Shown one piece after another: positions 19,901 to 21,204 of a stretch of 21,204 bases of DNA (position 1 is the first letter of the stretch; each line of letters begins with the position of its first letter). This DNA comes from JAUXEH01 sp965602945. Its GTDB lineage: Bacteria > Acidobacteriota > Aminicenantia > Aminicenantales > Aminicenantaceae. The position numbers were made by a program, and so were the translations under genes. The notes beneath the pieces were generated by a model, which worked only from the letters and a program-made list of their open reading frames with translations, was not told the DNA's origin and did no database searches. Location: assembly GCA_965602945.1 (NCBI GenBank), contig CBFDBC010000037.1:1-21204 (forward strand), written 5' to 3'.

Positions 19901-21204
19901 GTTTATATTCGTGACGGGAGGAGTGCTGTCCGCACTGGGGAAAGGGATCGCCGCGGCATCGATCGGCAGGCTGCTCGAAAGCCACGGCTACACGATCACC
20001 ATCAAGAAATTCGATCCCTACCTCAACATCGACCCGGGGACCATGAGCCCCTTCCAACACGGAGAGGTGTACGTGACGGATGATGGGGCGGAAACCGATC
20101 TCGACCTCGGACATTACGAACGCTTCACATCGACACGTACGTCCCAGGCCCATAACTGGACGGCGGGCAAGATCTATGAATCGGTCCTGAAGAAAGAGCG
20201 GGAGGGTGGATACCAGGGCAAGACGGTGCAGGTCATCCCCCACCTGACGGATAAGATCAAAGACGCCTTCCGGGCCGCCTCCGGGGAAAACGACATCGTC
20301 ATCATCGAGATCGGCGGGACGGTGGGCGACATAGAGGGGCTTCCCTTCCTGGAAGCCACCCGTCAGATGCGGCTGGAGCTGGGGATCGAAAACACCCTGT
20401 TCGTGCACCTCACCCTGGTCCCCTTCATGAAGACCTCAGGGGAGCTCAAGACCAAGCCCACCCAACACAGCGTCAAAGAGCTCCGTTCCATCGGTATCCA
20501 GCCGGACATCATCCTCTGCCGATCGGACCGATCCGTGGGCAAGGACCTCAAGGCCAAGATCTCGCTCTTCACCAACGTCCCCCTGGAGGCCGTGATCTCC
20601 GCCCAGGACGTGGACAACATCTATGAGATCCCGCTGCTGTTCGCCCGGGAAGACCTGGACGGGATCATCCTCAAGCTTCTCAACCTGCCTCCCAGCCCGC
20701 GCAAACTGACAGAATGGAAACGGATGGTGAAACGCATGAAGTCTCCCAGGGATGAGGTGAACATCGCCCTGGTAGGCAAGTACACCGGTCTGCAGGACTC
20801 CTACATCAGCCTCAACCAGGCCCTGGTCCATGCCGGTGCCTCCCACAGCCTGAAGATCAACTTCATGTGGATCGAGTCACAGGCTGTCGAAGAGGGCAGC
20901 CCCCGGGATGTGCTCAAGGATGCGGACGGCATCCTGGTGCCCGGAGGATTCGGCGTAAGGGGCATCGAGGGCAAGATCCAGGCTGTGACCCACGCCCGCA
21001 CCCAAAAAATTCCTTTTTTCGGGATATGCCTGGGGATGCAGTGTGCCACCATCGAGTACTCCCGCAACGTGGCGGGATTGGAGGGCGCCAACAGCACCGA
21101 GTTCGACAAACGCACACCCCACAAGGTCTTCTTCAAGTGGCGGGAGCTCAAGGGGATCACAGACAGGGGCGGGACCATGCGCCTGGGCCAGTATCTGTGC
21201 CGGT
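19890..21204 (+). CDS. pyrG: CTP synthase PyrG, 3' end outside the window
   Basis: 438 codons are present of about 540; the frame is open to the window end. PyrG aminates UTP to CTP with glutamine and ATP. The amidoligase domain starts MTTKFIFVTGGVLSALGKGI (1-20) with the P-loop-like GGVLSALGKG, and continues with KFDPYLNIDPGTMSPFQHGE, DDGAETDLDLGHYERF and EIGGTVGDIEGLPFLEA. The glutaminase domain begins near 290 (NIALVGKYTGLQDSY) and has the oxyanion loop PGGFGVRG and the nucleophile Cys380 in FGICLGMQ. The cut falls after GGTMRLGQYLCR. AAAGGA (19881-19886) is only 3 nt from the ATG, a short spacing. The kdsB-pyrG order is common in LPS-making bacteria. Confidence 0.97.
   Translation, partial: MTTKFIFVTGGVLSALGKGIAAASIGRLLESHGYTITIKKFDPYLNIDPGTMSPFQHGEVYVTDDGAETDLDLGHYERFTSTRTSQAHNWTAGKIYESVLKKEREGGYQGKTVQVIPHLTDKIKDAFRAASGENDIVIIEIGGTVGDIEGLPFLEATRQMRLELGIENTLFVHLTLVPFMKTSGELKTKPTQHSVKELRSIGIQPDIILCRSDRSVGKDLKAKISLFTNVPLEAVISAQDVDNIYEIPLLFAREDLDGIILKLLNLPPSPRKLTEWKRMVKRMKSPRDEVNIALVGKYTGLQDSYISLNQALVHAGASHSLKINFMWIESQAVEEGSPRDVLKDADGILVPGGFGVRGIEGKIQAVTHARTQKIPFFGICLGMQCATIEYSRNVAGLEGANSTEFDKRTPHKVFFKWRELKGITDRGGTMRLGQYLCR

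Overview
This is a gene-dense, GC-rich (roughly 60% by eye) chromosomal segment of a diderm (Gram-negative) bacterium. The outer-membrane lifestyle is indicated by kdsB (LPS Kdo activation), a CusA/CzcA-type RND pump and a YidC with a large periplasmic domain. A short Sm-like Hfq-type protein, CarD, a bactofilin, a PPi-type phosphofructokinase and a kdsB-pyrG pair together suggest an Acidobacteriota/Aminicenantes-like or deltaproteobacterial-grade lineage. That placement is a low-confidence guess from gene content. No phage, CRISPR array, tRNA, rRNA or intact insertion sequence is visible.

Left part (1-7450, + strand): the 3' two thirds of an RND transporter; a strong promoter driving an Hfq-like gene with an Arg-Asp repeat, overlapped by pdxA; then exonuclease III, a membrane-bound M28 peptidase and a DUF2461 protein. 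A convergent PPi-type phosphofructokinase lies on the minus strand (7479-8684).

Middle (8685-10760): the only loosely packed part. It holds an AT-richer gap with a compact three-way-junction-like inverted repeat, a broken GyrI-like effector-binding fragment, smpB and carD on the minus strand, and a 313-bp carD/rpmH divergent gap. That gap contains well-formed promoters, a 14-bp tandem direct repeat and a possible RNA pseudoknot.

Right part (10761-21204, + strand): a long, tightly packed array rpmH-rnpA-yidD-yidC-jag-mnmE-mnmG-parS-parA-parB-bactofilin-kdsB-pyrG (pyrG cut by the window end). This is the classic near-origin block (ribosomal protein L34, RNase P protein, membrane insertase, RNA-binding Jag, tRNA U34 modification pair, chromosome segregation). 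It continues through a bactofilin, probably a polar scaffold working with ParABS, into LPS-sugar and CTP synthesis. CTP made by PyrG is a substrate of KdsB and is also the nucleotide bound by ParB. Most junctions are overlaps of 1-23 bp or short gaps, so translational coupling is likely.

Most coding content is ordinary housekeeping. I did not find a convincing new multi-gene system. The observations most worth checking are the noncoding elements (10545-10645, 10658-10689, 8877-8921, 2042-2110), the RD-repeat Hfq-like protein, the nearly leaderless carD transcript and the parAB-bactofilin linkage.
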